NCBI GenBank assembly: GCA_027083115.1
Contig: JALWQN010000036.1
Location: forward strand, 1 to 27,158
Length of the DNA stretch: 27,158 nt
Source of the DNA: Desulfurococcales archaeon
GTDB lineage: Archaea > Thermoproteota > Thermoprotei_A > Sulfolobales > NBVN01
Direction of reading: 5' to 3'
The notes under the pieces were generated by a model. The model did not search any database and had not been told where the DNA came from. It was given only the letters and a program-made list of their open reading frames with translations. Shown piece by piece: positions 13,220 to 21,799 of the stretch (positions are counted from its first letter, which is position 1; the number at the start of each line of letters is the position of its first letter). The translations under genes and the position numbers were made by a program.

Positions 13220-16200
13220 CTAAGCTACCTCCTGAATCAGGTTCGCCTCCTTTAGTTCTTCAAACAGCTCATTAAGAACTTCACTATATCTGGCCGAGCC
13301 TACCTCGATCTCCTTCATCCTTCTCTCAAGGTCTCTGGTCCTGTCTTCACTCACTAGCTCCATGTAATTACTCATTAGGTACTCATATACTTTCCTACCT
13401 AACGGTAGTGGAATTATTCCCTTACTTCTTGATTTGTCGTGAGTTACGTACTTCCTCCTGAATAGGGTGTCGATTATTTTGGCGTAGGTGCTGGGCCTCC
13501 CTATCTCTCTATCTCTCATCATCTTAACTAAGGTTGCTTGAGTGTGTAATGGCTCGGTGTACCATTCCTTAATGCTGAAGTAATCCTCACTAAGTTCGTG
13601 GGTGCCGGTATCAGGGGGCTTACGGACCTGCACGTAAGTGTAGAACTTCAGGAAGCCGTCGAACAAGACCTCACTAACTGACTCGAAGACCTGAGGATCT
13701 ATGCTCAAGGCCTTTCCAGACTTAAGGTGGAGTGTTACCTTAACTTTGCCTGAGACTTTCTTCACCTTAGCTGCCTTACTCTGAGAGGCTATGAACCTCC
13801 TGAAAATTAGGTCATAAACCATGAAGTGAGGTTTCCTTAACCTCCTAACCGGCTCTATAACTCCCTCACTAATCAGTGCTTTCAGGGTGTCGGCATCTAT
13901 GGGTCTCGTTGGCCTGATGCATTCGTGAGCGCCTCCCTCACCCCAAGGTCTAGGGTTAAAGTAGTTCCTGTAGTCCTCACCCATTAATTCCTTGAGGTAG
14001 TCCCTAGCAACACCGATACCTACGTCAGAAACCCTAGTGCTGTCGGTCCTGTGGTAAGTTATGAAGCCAAGCTCAAACAGGTCCTGAAGTAACTGCATAG
14101 CTGCTTGGGCGGGGATCCTTAGTTTGGAGTTAATGTCGTATAGGACCGAATCGGTGGTGTAGGGAGGTAGTGGATTAAGGGTCTCTTCAGAGACCTTATC
14201 TAAGGTAACCTCGGCAGTAACCTTAACTATCTTATCCTTCTTTATGGTGTTTCTGAGTTCATTAGTTAAGGGGATCTCAAGCCTTAACTCACCTAGCTTC
14301 AGTATAAGGAAGTAAGTTCTTGACTTAACATGCTTGTCATACGCCTCAATTATCCAGCCCAACACGGGCGTCTGAACTCTGCCGGCACTCAGGTTTCTGT
14401 ATTCTTCCCTAAACCTCTCACAGAGAGGTAAGTACTTCCTTAATGCTGACTTAATGCTGCTTTCCTCAACCTCCCTGCAGAAGGCCCCCCAGAACTCCTT
14501 CTGTAGTCTACTGGATAAGGAAAAACCTAACCACCTGTCCTCAATCCTTCTAACTAATTGTGCCTTAACTAGGTCTAGACTAAGGTCTCTAGGCTTATTG
14601 ATGGCGTTAACTATTGCTTTCCTTGTCACTTCATGGAACTCAACCCTACTGATTGATTTGCTGTAGGGCGATATTAGGTTAGTTATGTCGAAAGCTATCT
14701 TCTCCCCTTCAGTGTCTGGGTCTGTCCCAACAAGGACTTCATCCACCTCTAACGCGACATCCCTTAATGCCTCAATAATATCTTTCTTGTCAGTGAAGTT
14801 TGGGGAACTGCATTTAGGGCATACCGGCTTCCCGTTAATGAGTGAGGGAGTAACGAATTGATTTCCGCACTCGACGCATTTCTTTATGGTGTCGTAGATT
14901 GGGATAAACCTTGGGTCACCATCACCTCTTAATGCAACCCCATAAAGATGTTTGTTTCTTTCAGGTAGTTCAGTAGCTAAATCGTAAACGTGTCCTTGGG
15001 TTGCAGTAATCAGTAATGTGTAGCTACCTAGTGAGACCTCGTAAACCTTCAGTCTCCCGTACTCTCTTGAGCTAGGCCTCCCGAAGAATCCGGCTATGGT
15101 CCTCGCTTTATTCGGTGACTCAACAACAAGTAAGGCCGTCTTCAGCTGGAGGGGTGATTCCTTGAGTGCCTCTTTAGGAGCCCTGCCTAACCTAATGAGC
15201 CTAATTAATTCCCTAGTTCTATCGACCTCCTGAAGAACCTCATTTAGGTTAACATCCTTAAGGGGCTTGAAGCTAAAGTCCTCCAGAACCCACTTAAGCC
15301 TTCTTTCAAGCCCTCTCAGAAGCCTCTCATCATCAACCAAGAGGAGCGATACTCCCTTACTTATGCCGCCCAAGTAAAGCCTTGAGGTTCTCCCGCTTGC
15401 TTGTATGTATGTGGCTGCGTCAGGAATAAGCATATGTATTTTCCCTTTTTCCTCCTTAACTGCTATGTTCGGGTTTTCCTTGATTGCCTCAATAACTTCG
15501 GGCTTACTAACTAACTCCTTAAGGATCGTGTAAGCCTCAAGAAAGAGCCGCTCGCCTCTTGTTGAGGGGGTTCTGGCGCCAGCAATTAATTCATCGAATG
15601 CCTTAATTACTGCTTGGCCTCCCCTCCTAAGGAGCCTGCTTAATCTCACGTTATAGTTGTCTATCTTCCTCCTTATTTTTTCATCCTTAACGGCCTCCCT
15701 AATGAGTGGGAGGAGCCGTAGAACGTCCTGAGCCCTTATTTCCTTTAAGTCAAGCCCTATCTTATGTCTGGGGACCCCCGCAAATACTGCATACCTAATG
15801 ACTTCAGGCAAATCAATGCCTCTCACAAGCACCCCATAGTATGTGGCGACACCCACCAAGACATCTATTGCTCCCGTAGCGAAGGAATCAATAGCCTTAA
15901 CGTTCTTACTGTGTAGTGCTTCAGCACTGACTCCACCCTTTCTTAAGTAATCAGCTAACTTAACAGCGAACTCTATACCTAAGTCCTTAGGCACATACAC
16001 TAGTCCACCACTGCCTAATCTCTTAACGGAATTCAATACAGCTTCCTTGATCTCTTCACCCTCAAGTAGCTTGTAGATATCCTCAATGTTACGTATGAAT
16101 TCTGGCCTAGCACCTATTTCGAAACCCATCAATTCCCTGAAGAGCCTGACCCTGACCCCTCTAGGATTCCCTGTGGCTGAAGCAATAATCAGTATCTTCC

Positions 16201-17083
16201 TAACTTTCTCTCTCTTCCTCCTTAATTCCTCCTCAATCTTCCTGAGCCTCTCCTGTAGCTTAATATCGTTCTCCCTAAACACAAGCTCTCGCTTAAGCCT
16301 AACGGCCTCAAGCCCCTTCTCAATGTCTTTCTCCGTGTAGCCAGCTAACTTAATTAAGTGGTTGATTGCTTTAGAACCCTTAAGAACTGAGTCAACATCA
16401 TCAACGAATATGAACCTGAAGTCGTGTTTAAGCACTTTCTCGTAGTTCCTGATTAAGTAGTTTGATGTGGTGACTAAGATATCGAAGTCCCCGCCATTAA
16501 CCAGTTTCTCTTCCCTGGCTTCCCTCTCCCTCTTCTTAAGTTTTGAGTGAATGACTAAGGGCTGAGTTATGATGTTCGCTCTTAACGCGAGCTCCTCAAG
16601 CCTCTTCTCCACCTGCATGGCTAAGGTCGTTGTGGGGACTATGACGTATGATTTATGTCCCTTCATAGCTAGATATAGGGCAACAACCAGGCCGAACGTT
16701 GTTTTCCCCACACCTGTAGGGGCAATCATAGCGAAAGACGATCCCTTAGCTATTCTCTTAAGCCATAAGTTCTGTATGCTCCACGGCTCGTTTCCGACGC
16801 ACTTCCCGAAGAACTTCCTTAATGACTCGAAGCCCTCATAGAACCTATAGATTTTCCTCAATTTATTTAGTCTTCCTCTTCTCTTCAGAGCTTTGTAGAG
16901 GTCCCTCAAGCCATTTATGCTTCTGGAGTCTTCAGGAGGTAAGCATGAGGAGCAAGGAAGTCCTGACCTCAGGCGCTTATCACTGATTAACCCCCCACAG
17001 TTGGGGCACGCATTAAGGTATATGAGGATCTCAGCCTCAAGCAACTCCTTACTTAAGTTACTTAGGGAGTGATTAAGCGACAT
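13220..17083 (-). CDS. rgy: Reverse gyrase
   Basis: The single 1287-residue chain introduces positive supercoils using ATP, the marker enzyme of hyperthermophiles. Order of parts: N-terminal zinc finger (CPNC at 26-29, CSSC at 44-47); helicase Walker A APTGVGKTT at 121-129; Walker B DDVD at 228-231; SATGNPRG at 302-309; motif VI QASGRTSR at 561-568; TOPRIM start VVESPNKA at 653-660; second zinc finger (CVEC 736-739, CPKC 755-758); TOPRIM acidic triad GTDPDTEGE at 786-794; and catalytic Tyr1010 in ITYHRTDSTR. No intein is present. ATG at 17083 with GAGGT upstream. All key motifs are intact. The nitrilase-fold gene follows with one base between. Confidence 0.97.
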   Translation of the reverse strand: MSLNHSLSNLSKELLEAEILIYLNACPNCGGLISDKRLRSGLPCSSCLPPEDSRSINGLRDLYKALKRRGRLNKLRKIYRFYEGFESLRKFFGKCVGNEPWSIQNLWLKRIAKGSSFAMIAPTGVGKTTFGLVVALYLAMKGHKSYVIVPTTTLAMQVEKRLEELALRANIITQPLVIHSKLKKREREAREEKLVNGGDFDILVTTSNYLIRNYEKVLKHDFRFIFVDDVDSVLKGSKAINHLIKLAGYTEKDIEKGLEAVRLKRELVFRENDIKLQERLRKIEEELRRKREKVRKILIIASATGNPRGVRVRLFRELMGFEIGARPEFIRNIEDIYKLLEGEEIKEAVLNSVKRLGSGGLVYVPKDLGIEFAVKLADYLRKGGVSAEALHSKNVKAIDSFATGAIDVLVGVATYYGVLVRGIDLPEVIRYAVFAGVPRHKIGLDLKEIRAQDVLRLLPLIREAVKDEKIRRKIDNYNVRLSRLLRRGGQAVIKAFDELIAGARTPSTRGERLFLEAYTILKELVSKPEVIEAIKENPNIAVKEEKGKIHMLIPDAATYIQASGRTSRLYLGGISKGVSLLLVDDERLLRGLERRLKWVLEDFSFKPLKDVNLNEVLQEVDRTRELIRLIRLGRAPKEALKESPLQLKTALLVVESPNKARTIAGFFGRPSSREYGRLKVYEVSLGSYTLLITATQGHVYDLATELPERNKHLYGVALRGDGDPRFIPIYDTIKKCVECGNQFVTPSLINGKPVCPKCSSPNFTDKKDIIEALRDVALEVDEVLVGTDPDTEGEKIAFDITNLISPYSKSISRVEFHEVTRKAIVNAINKPRDLSLDLVKAQLVRRIEDRWLGFSLSSRLQKEFWGAFCREVEESSIKSALRKYLPLCERFREEYRNLSAGRVQTPVLGWIIEAYDKHVKSRTYFLILKLGELRLEIPLTNELRNTIKKDKIVKVTAEVTLDKVSEETLNPLPPYTTDSVLYDINSKLRIPAQAAMQLLQDLFELGFITYHRTDSTRVSDVGIGVARDYLKELMGEDYRNYFNPRPWGEGGAHECIRPTRPIDADTLKALISEGVIEPVRRLRKPHFMVYDLIFRRFIASQSKAAKVKKVSGKVKVTLHLKSGKALSIDPQVFESVSEVLFDGFLKFYTYVQVRKPPDTGTHELSEDYFSIKEWYTEPLHTQATLVKMMRDREIGRPSTYAKIIDTLFRRKYVTHDKSRSKGIIPLPLGRKVYEYLMSNYMELVSEDRTRDLERRMKEIEVGSARYSEVLNELFEELKEANLIQEVA

Positions 17084-17919
17084 CCTTACCTCATGTTTTA
17101 CTTAGGGAGTGAACTTCTAATAAAAGATGCAGTTTTTACTTAATATTTTACGGCTGGTGAACTACTGCTTGGCCTGCTTTGGCTATCACGAATTAGTTAA
17201 ACCTTAAAGGCTGTGACGAGGCCATAGCCTCTTGATTCTCTCAACACATGATTGCTTAACTGGTTGGAGGCTTCAGAACTGCTTCATAGAATCGAATAAG
17301 TTGCGTCTCTTGCGGTTTAGTAAGGTTTATGTGTGCTTACGGCTAATAACTTGCTTGGTAAGGCCTGCCTAGGCTTAGAGCATGCTCCCATCATCCCGGC
17401 AGGCATAACCTAGAAGTGCCCCGCATTCCGCTCGGGGCGAACGTTACCTGTGACCCTAAGGGGTAAACCCAGTAAAGGGTGAAGAGATTATGTTAAACTG
17501 CTTCCAGAGAAGTTCTTAGGGCTTATAGATAAGATAATCGTTAAGGCAATGTAGACAAGTTCCTAGTAGAGGATCGAAAGTGTTGCAGGAGAGACCCGTC
17601 CTTAAGGACGATAGCTCACCCATAATCGGTAATACCCTTTAACCTGGTTAGTGCTCATAGAAACTTTCTTTCACTTAACTATGTGATCTGTATCTACTTA
17701 TAGAGACATTATAATACTCATGACATATCGTGCTTCCAGCATTCAAGCTAGAGTAATAACAGAAAATACGAGGCATTGAGAACCCTTTCCTTTGCACTAT
17801 ACTTCAGAAGGAGTAATTAGACAGTTCAACAACATGGAAGTTTTACTCAAAATTGGTACTATTCTATAAAGTAGTACATTTATATAGTAGTACTCTATTT
17901 CTTATTCTGGTGGTGTTAT
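17084..17919. other. 836-base stretch without a protein gene; hairpin-rich core
   Basis: No credible coding frame is visible. The left end holds the promoter of reverse gyrase. Between about 17341 and 17635 many inverted repeats cluster: GCCTGCC (17363-17369) with GGCAGGC (17397-17403), GCCCCG with CGGGGC (about 17418-17438), GACCCTAAGGGGT, ACCCAGTAAAGGGT and GTCCTTAAGGAC. The size and stem density would suit a stable RNA such as SRP or RNase P RNA, but I could not find their conserved cores on either strand. The right part (17700-17900) is AT-rich and ends in the vapBC promoter. Confidence 0.5.
17856..17893 (+). promoter_or_regulatory. vapBC promoter with repeated GTAGTAC operator-like motifs
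   Basis: A TATA box TTTATATA lies at 17879-17886, about 37 bases before the vapB ATG. It is bracketed by two exact copies of GTAGTAC (17871-17877 and 17887-17893, 16 bases apart). A near-inverted copy GTACTAT lies at 17856-17862. Direct and inverted copies around the TATA box are what an autorepressing AbrB-type antitoxin would bind; the binding itself is inference. Confidence 0.6.
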
Positions 17920-18153
17920 ATGAGGGTTGTGAAAGTTACTAGGAAGAGGCAAATAACTTTGCCTAAAGAAGTTTGTGATAAGCTAGGAATCACCTCCGGC
18001 GACTATGTTAAAGTGTATGTTGATAAGGATGATAGAGTCGTTATTGAAAAAGCTCTAGGTATCGATGAGTTAGCGGGCTTCCTTAACCCTGGCTATCCTC
18101 TAAAAGGCTTAACCGAAAAGCTCGATAGGGAGAGGAAATCTGGTGAAAGATGA
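17920..18153 (+). CDS. vapB: AbrB-family antitoxin (VapB-like)
   Basis: The 77-residue product opens with a SpoVT/AbrB swapped-hairpin DNA-binding domain: VTRKRQITLPKEVCDKLGI then SGDYVKVYVDKDDRVVIEK, residues 6-45. The C-terminal tail (FLNPGYPLKGLTEKLDRERK) is the part expected to occupy the toxin's active site. The ATG at 17920 follows GGTGGTG. It overlaps the PIN-domain toxin gene by 11 bases, the normal arrangement for vapBC, and probably represses its own promoter. Codon use is more AT-rich than in the surrounding housekeeping genes, consistent with acquisition by transfer. Confidence 0.88.
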   Translation: MRVVKVTRKRQITLPKEVCDKLGITSGDYVKVYVDKDDRVVIEKALGIDELAGFLNPGYPLKGLTEKLDRERKSGER

Positions 18154-18568
18154 AAGTGCGTTTTACGACACAAACGTGCTAATAGCTTACCTATTCAGGG
18201 AGGAAAACAGGTTTAGGATTGCTCAAAAGGTGCTTAGGAGACATGCTTCAAAAGCGATATCAATAATAACTGTTCATGAAATCCATACATATAGCATTAG
18301 ATTTAATGTGGAAGAGAAATTCATTAAGGCTAAGGAGCTACTACATAAACTATTTAAGATTGTACCCTTGAACCAGGATATATGCCTTAAAGCCTCGTAT
18401 ATCAGAAAGAACTACAGGCTACCTGAGATAGATTCACTAATACTGGCCTCAGCACTACATGGGAAATACAAACACTTCTATACTTTTGATGAAGACTTTA
18501 GGGAGTTAAACGATAAAATAATTGAAGAAACCAGAATACACTACCTGGAGCATCATTATCAAAGATAA
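18143..18568 (+). CDS. vapC: PIN-domain ribonuclease toxin (VapC-like)
   Basis: The 141-residue protein has all four acidic positions of a PIN nuclease: D9 (FYDTNVLIAY), E46 (ITVHEIHTY), D97 (LPEIDSLILA) and D116 with D118 (TFDEDF). PIN toxins cleave RNA with Mg2+ when released from the antitoxin. The GTG start at 18143 overlaps the end of vapB by 11 bases in a different frame, giving coupled translation. Length is normal, and no frameshift or missing residue is seen, so the toxin should be active. The RNA target cannot be read from sequence. Confidence 0.9.
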   Translation: MKDESAFYDTNVLIAYLFREENRFRIAQKVLRRHASKAISIITVHEIHTYSIRFNVEEKFIKAKELLHKLFKIVPLNQDICLKASYIRKNYRLPEIDSLILASALHGKYKHFYTFDEDFRELNDKIIEETRIHYLEHHYQR

Positions 18569-18732
18569 TTGTTTAACCTGGTTTCAATAATTCTTCACTC
18601 GTTACTAAGGCACTGCAACCACTACAGAATATGTAGCCTTAACTTACCTGGTTCCTCGAGAGCTACGGCAAACGCTATTCTACGTGTATAAGGTGAGAAT
18701 GAATCTGCTTGTCTATAGCTGTTCATCGCTGT

Positions 18733-18797
18733 TGATCAGCTGAGACAGGTGTTCTCATCCCTTAACTTAGGTCGTGGTGGTGTCCTCATCATTCACT
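18733..18797 (-). ncRNA. C/D box guide sRNA (leftward partner of a divergent pair)
   Basis: Leftward boxes: C ATGATGA (18792-18786), D' CTAA (18770-18767, one change from CTGA), C' GGGATGA (18761-18755) and D CTGA (18739-18736). Spacers between C-D' and C'-D are 15 bases each. The D guide is the complement of CTGAGACAGGTG. Ten bases of that (TGAGACAGGT) match, from memory, the conserved 23S rRNA segment CGUCGUGAGACAGGU, predicting methylation of the G in UGA-G-ACAGG. The D' box is imperfect, so the D' guide may be inactive. Confidence 0.7.
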
Positions 18798-18824
18798 TTA
18801 ATTAAGGTTCTAAGGTATTAATTA

Positions 18825-18885
18825 TGTTGTGATGACACGACGGTCTCCTGACTTAGGGATGAGGACTCTTCTCTTCACTGACGCT
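18825..18885 (+). ncRNA. C/D box guide sRNA (rightward partner of a divergent pair)
   Basis: Boxes: C GTGATGA (18829-18835), D' CTGA (18848-18851), C' GGGATGA (18856-18862) and D CTGA (18878-18881). The D' guide CACGACGGTCTC is complementary to AGACCGUCGUG, which is, from memory, a conserved archaeal 23S rRNA segment in domain V. The five-base rule predicts methylation of the first C in AGACCG. The D guide ends CTCTTCTCTTCA, target not placed. The AT-rich gap 18798-18824 between the two sRNAs can serve as promoter for both directions. Confidence 0.85.
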
Positions 18886-18905
18886 TAACTGTTTAGGTTA
18901 AGGCA

Positions 18906-19949
18906 TTATTTCCTGCTTAGTTTGTTGGTTATTGTTTCTTCGTATGGCTTCCTGAATATGCCTACCTCAGTGATGATTCCCTCAACCAGTTCTGGGGGAG
19001 TCATGTCGAAGGCGGGGTTATATGCCGGGACGTTCTCCACGGTAATCAGTAACTTGCCTAGCACTCTCCTGACTTCCTCAGGGTTTCTTTCCTCAATAAT
19101 GACTTTCTCCGGCCTTGTCTCCAAATCTATCGTTGATGTTGGGGCTGCTGCGTAGAAGGGCACCCCATGTTTTTCAGCAACGACGGCTATCGTGTATGTC
19201 CCTATCTTATTTATTACGTGGCCTGTCCTTAAGATCCTGTCTGCCCCTACAATGACTTTATTCACTAGGCCCTTACCCATTACGTAACCGACCATGCTGT
19301 CAGTTATTAGGGTGACGGGTATTTCCTCCTTAACTAACTCCCAAACAGTTAGTCTGGCACCCTGAAGAACGGGTCTTGTCTCCGTAGCTATTACCTTGAT
19401 TTTCTTCCCTGATCTCCAGGCGGACCTAATAACTCCTAAGGCAGTACCGTAGCCGGCGGTGGCTAGGGCTCCCGTATTGCAGTGGGTGAGTATGGTGTCT
19501 CCATCATTAATTACTTGATTGCCTACCTCACCAATCAGTCGGTTTACCTTAAGGTCCTCCTCAAAGATCTTGTTTGCTTCATTAATTACTGCCTCCCTCA
19601 GCTCTTCAGGGCTCACGTAATCCTTACTTATTAGTTCCTTCATTCTCTTCAGGGCCCAAAACAGGTTGACGGCTGTTGGTCTCGTTTTTGAGAGTCTATC
19701 TATTGCTTTCTCGAGCTCCTTCCTTAATGCGTCAGTGTCTTCAGCCCTTGAGTGATATGCTGCTAGAGCCACCCCGAATGCTGCTGCAACACCTATTGCT
19801 GGGGCCCCCCTGATCTCCATAGTCTCTATTGCTTTAGCTAGTCTCTCGTAGCTCTCTGACTCAACGTATTCTTCCTCCCAAGGTATCTTCAGCGTGTTTA
19901 TCCATCTGACCTTACCGTCCAACCACTTAATGGATATGATTTCCTCCAT
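18906..19949 (-). CDS. mtnA: Methylthioribose-1-phosphate isomerase family protein (MtnA/aIF2B-like)
   Basis: The 347-residue protein has the isomerase signatures rather than those of plain initiation factor 2B subunits. These are RGAPAIG at 48-54, catalytic Cys157 in THCNTG, a TETRPVLQGARL segment near 189-200, and catalytic Asp237 in VGADRI. MtnA converts methylthioribose-1-phosphate to methylthioribulose-1-phosphate in methionine salvage. Archaeal homologues may instead act on ribose-1,5-bisphosphate (the aIF2B-like isomerases), so the exact substrate is not settled by sequence. ATG at 19949 with a GGGGGG leader. It is transcribed away from the endA-hisS cluster with a 42-base divergent gap. 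Confidence 0.87.
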   Translation of the reverse strand: MEEIISIKWLDGKVRWINTLKIPWEEEYVESESYERLAKAIETMEIRGAPAIGVAAAFGVALAAYHSRAEDTDALRKELEKAIDRLSKTRPTAVNLFWALKRMKELISKDYVSPEELREAVINEANKIFEEDLKVNRLIGEVGNQVINDGDTILTHCNTGALATAGYGTALGVIRSAWRSGKKIKVIATETRPVLQGARLTVWELVKEEIPVTLITDSMVGYVMGKGLVNKVIVGADRILRTGHVINKIGTYTIAVVAEKHGVPFYAAAPTSTIDLETRPEKVIIEERNPEEVRRVLGKLLITVENVPAYNPAFDMTPPELVEGIITEVGIFRKPYEETITNKLSRK

Positions 19950-19991
19950 GCGTTTAGTCCCCCCTTAACCATTATTAGGGATGGTTAATAT

Positions 19992-20513
19992 TTGTGGATA
20001 GGTTTGAGGATGCCTGCATGTGTAGTTACTGAGGTGAGGAAGGAGAGGCTCTTGGTTAAGGGTTGCGTAGGCCTGCTAAAGAAGTTAGGGTTTGGTGTGA
20101 GGGCGCTTTCAGGCGATTACCTCCTCGATATTGCTGAGTTGGCTTACCTAATATTTACGGGGTCAGCTAGCGTGAGGGACTTAAGCGGTGACTTACTCGA
20201 TCTTGAGTCGTTATTCAGGAAGTACTCTAGGGAAAGAAGTGATTGGGTTAGGTTCACTGTGTTGCTTGACCTTAGGCTGAAGGGGAGGAGGGCTAGGGCA
20301 GGCTTCTCTCCTGACACCCTCTACCTCAGCATGAAGGATGAGGAGGTCCTTGTTTTTGTTGCTGAGGAGAACTCATTAGTTAGGGCTAGTCAGCTCCATG
20401 AGTGGGTTGAGAACGCCTTGCTTAAGGGGTACACGCCAATAATTGCTTTAGTTGATGCTAGTGGGGACGTAACTTACTACTCGATGAGGATTCAGAGAGT
20501 AACCGATCTTTAG
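19992..20513 (+). CDS. tRNA-splicing endonuclease subunit, probably the non-catalytic one
   Basis: The 173-residue protein ends with the EndA nuclease-domain pattern: LDLRLKGRRARAGFSPDTLY, a long helix (LHEWVENALLKGY) and IIALVDASGDVTYYSM. A catalytic EndA has a Tyr-His-Lys triad. Here the His of the HSxYLV motif is absent (EEVLVFV), and the Lys is displaced, so I read it as the structural beta subunit of a heterotetrameric crenarchaeal endonuclease. Its catalytic partner must be elsewhere. TTG at 19992 is the longest start; ATG at 20010 behind AGGTTTGAGG is a good alternative. It precedes hisS by two bases, so the two are co-transcribed. Confidence 0.75.
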   Translation: MWIGLRMPACVVTEVRKERLLVKGCVGLLKKLGFGVRALSGDYLLDIAELAYLIFTGSASVRDLSGDLLDLESLFRKYSRERSDWVRFTVLLDLRLKGRRARAGFSPDTLYLSMKDEEVLVFVAEENSLVRASQLHEWVENALLKGYTPIIALVDASGDVTYYSMRIQRVTDL

Positions 20514-20515
20514 GG

Positions 20516-21799
20516 GTGGCCGAATTGGTTAGGATAGGTACGGAACCTGTTAGGGGCATGAGGGACATACTTCCTCCCGACTCCGAGGAAATCCTTTGGT
20601 TAGAGAAGGTCTTCACCGATGTTGTGAGGTCCTACGGTTATTCGGCAGTCATTACGCCAACCATAGAGCTGTTTAGGTTGTTTGAGGTGAAGTCAGGGCC
20701 CGAAATAAGGAGAAGCATGTACGTATTTAAGGATAAGGGAGGTAGGGTCGTTTGCTTAAGGCCTGAATTCACGGCCAGCATCGCAAGAATTTACTTGAGG
20801 GCATTAACTCCTGAACCCAAACCGATAAAACTGTATTATGTTGGTCCAGCATTCCGTTATGAGGAGCCACAGAAGGGGAGGTTCAGGGAATTCATTCAGG
20901 CAGGAATTGAGTACATAGGTAGCTCATCAACTTACTCAGATATTGAGACCCTCCTAACGGTAAGGGATTACTATAGGGCAGTGGGTCTTAAGGAATATAG
21001 CGTTAAGATGAACTCCATGAGTATATATAGGTCATTATTTAGTTTGTGGGGGATTCCTGAGGACGTACAGGATCAGGTGATTCATTACTTAGATAAGGGA
21101 TTGCTTGATGATGCCTTAAGAACCATTAGGGGGTTTAAGGAGGCGGACCCTGAATTAATTCGTGCTTTCTCCGGTAAGGTGATGAGGGATCCTGACGAAT
21201 TAATTGATTACGGTAGGGAGTTAAGGCTTCCTGAAGATTTAATTAGCGAGTTAGGTAGGTTGGCAGAGATCTTTAGGGCCGTTAAGGATTCTGGCGTGCC
21301 TGACGCCTACGTTGACTTAGGTTTCGCTAGGGGCTTAGCTTACTATACGGGATTCATTTTCGAGGTTAAGGTGCCTCAGCTTCAGTTCAGCATAGGTGGG
21401 GGCGGTAGGTACGATACCTTAATATCGCTTTATGGTGGTGCCGAAACGCCCTCAACAGGGTATTCTTTAGGTATTGATAGGCTTCACTTGGCCCTTAAGG
21501 CTCAGGGGTGGAGCTTGCCTGAGAGGGTTAGGAAGGCCTTACTTATTGCTTTAGTTAGGGATTATGGTTTCGTGGATAAAGTAGCTACTGAGTTAAGGCT
21601 TAAGGGATTGACTGTTGATGTGAGGTTCGGGGGTAAGTTAGGGGATCACTTAAGTTACGCGTCGAGGAAGGGCTACGACTACGCGATTATTTTGGGGAGT
21701 AAGGAATTAAGTACTTCCTCATTAACTATTAGGGACTTGAGGGGGAGGGAGCAGTGGAGTATCCCCCTCAGCAGGCTTAAGGAGGAGGAACTTGGTTGA
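20516..21799 (+). CDS. hisS: Histidyl-tRNA synthetase
   Basis: The 427-residue class II synthetase charges tRNA-His. Visible are PVRGMRDILPP near residues 11-21, motif 2 around 107-135 (YVGPAFRYEEPQKGRFREF), the histidine-binding ARGLAYYTG at 271-279, GGGGRYD at 294-300, and motif 3 with STGYSLGIDRL at 313-323. The C-terminal anticodon-binding domain begins with ALLIALVRDYG. The GTG at 20516 immediately follows the endonuclease stop; the TTG at 20525 (MVRIGTEPVRGMRD), five bases behind GGGGTGG, may be the true start. The end overlaps deoxyhypusine synthase by four bases, giving an endA-hisS-dys translation operon. Confidence 0.96.
   Translation: MAELVRIGTEPVRGMRDILPPDSEEILWLEKVFTDVVRSYGYSAVITPTIELFRLFEVKSGPEIRRSMYVFKDKGGRVVCLRPEFTASIARIYLRALTPEPKPIKLYYVGPAFRYEEPQKGRFREFIQAGIEYIGSSSTYSDIETLLTVRDYYRAVGLKEYSVKMNSMSIYRSLFSLWGIPEDVQDQVIHYLDKGLLDDALRTIRGFKEADPELIRAFSGKVMRDPDELIDYGRELRLPEDLISELGRLAEIFRAVKDSGVPDAYVDLGFARGLAYYTGFIFEVKVPQLQFSIGGGGRYDTLISLYGGAETPSTGYSLGIDRLHLALKAQGWSLPERVRKALLIALVRDYGFVDKVATELRLKGLTVDVRFGGKLGDHLSYASRKGYDYAIILGSKELSTSSLTIRDLRGREQWSIPLSRLKEEELG

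Noticed and set aside
13220..17083. Possible intein in reverse gyrase
   Set aside because: The helicase, TOPRIM and active-site motifs run through without insertion, and 1287 residues fits the family's range given the two zinc fingers.
17341..17690. RNase P-like GGTAAACCC and ATAGAAAC words
   Set aside because: The words are short and their order and spacing do not fit the RNase P core on either strand.
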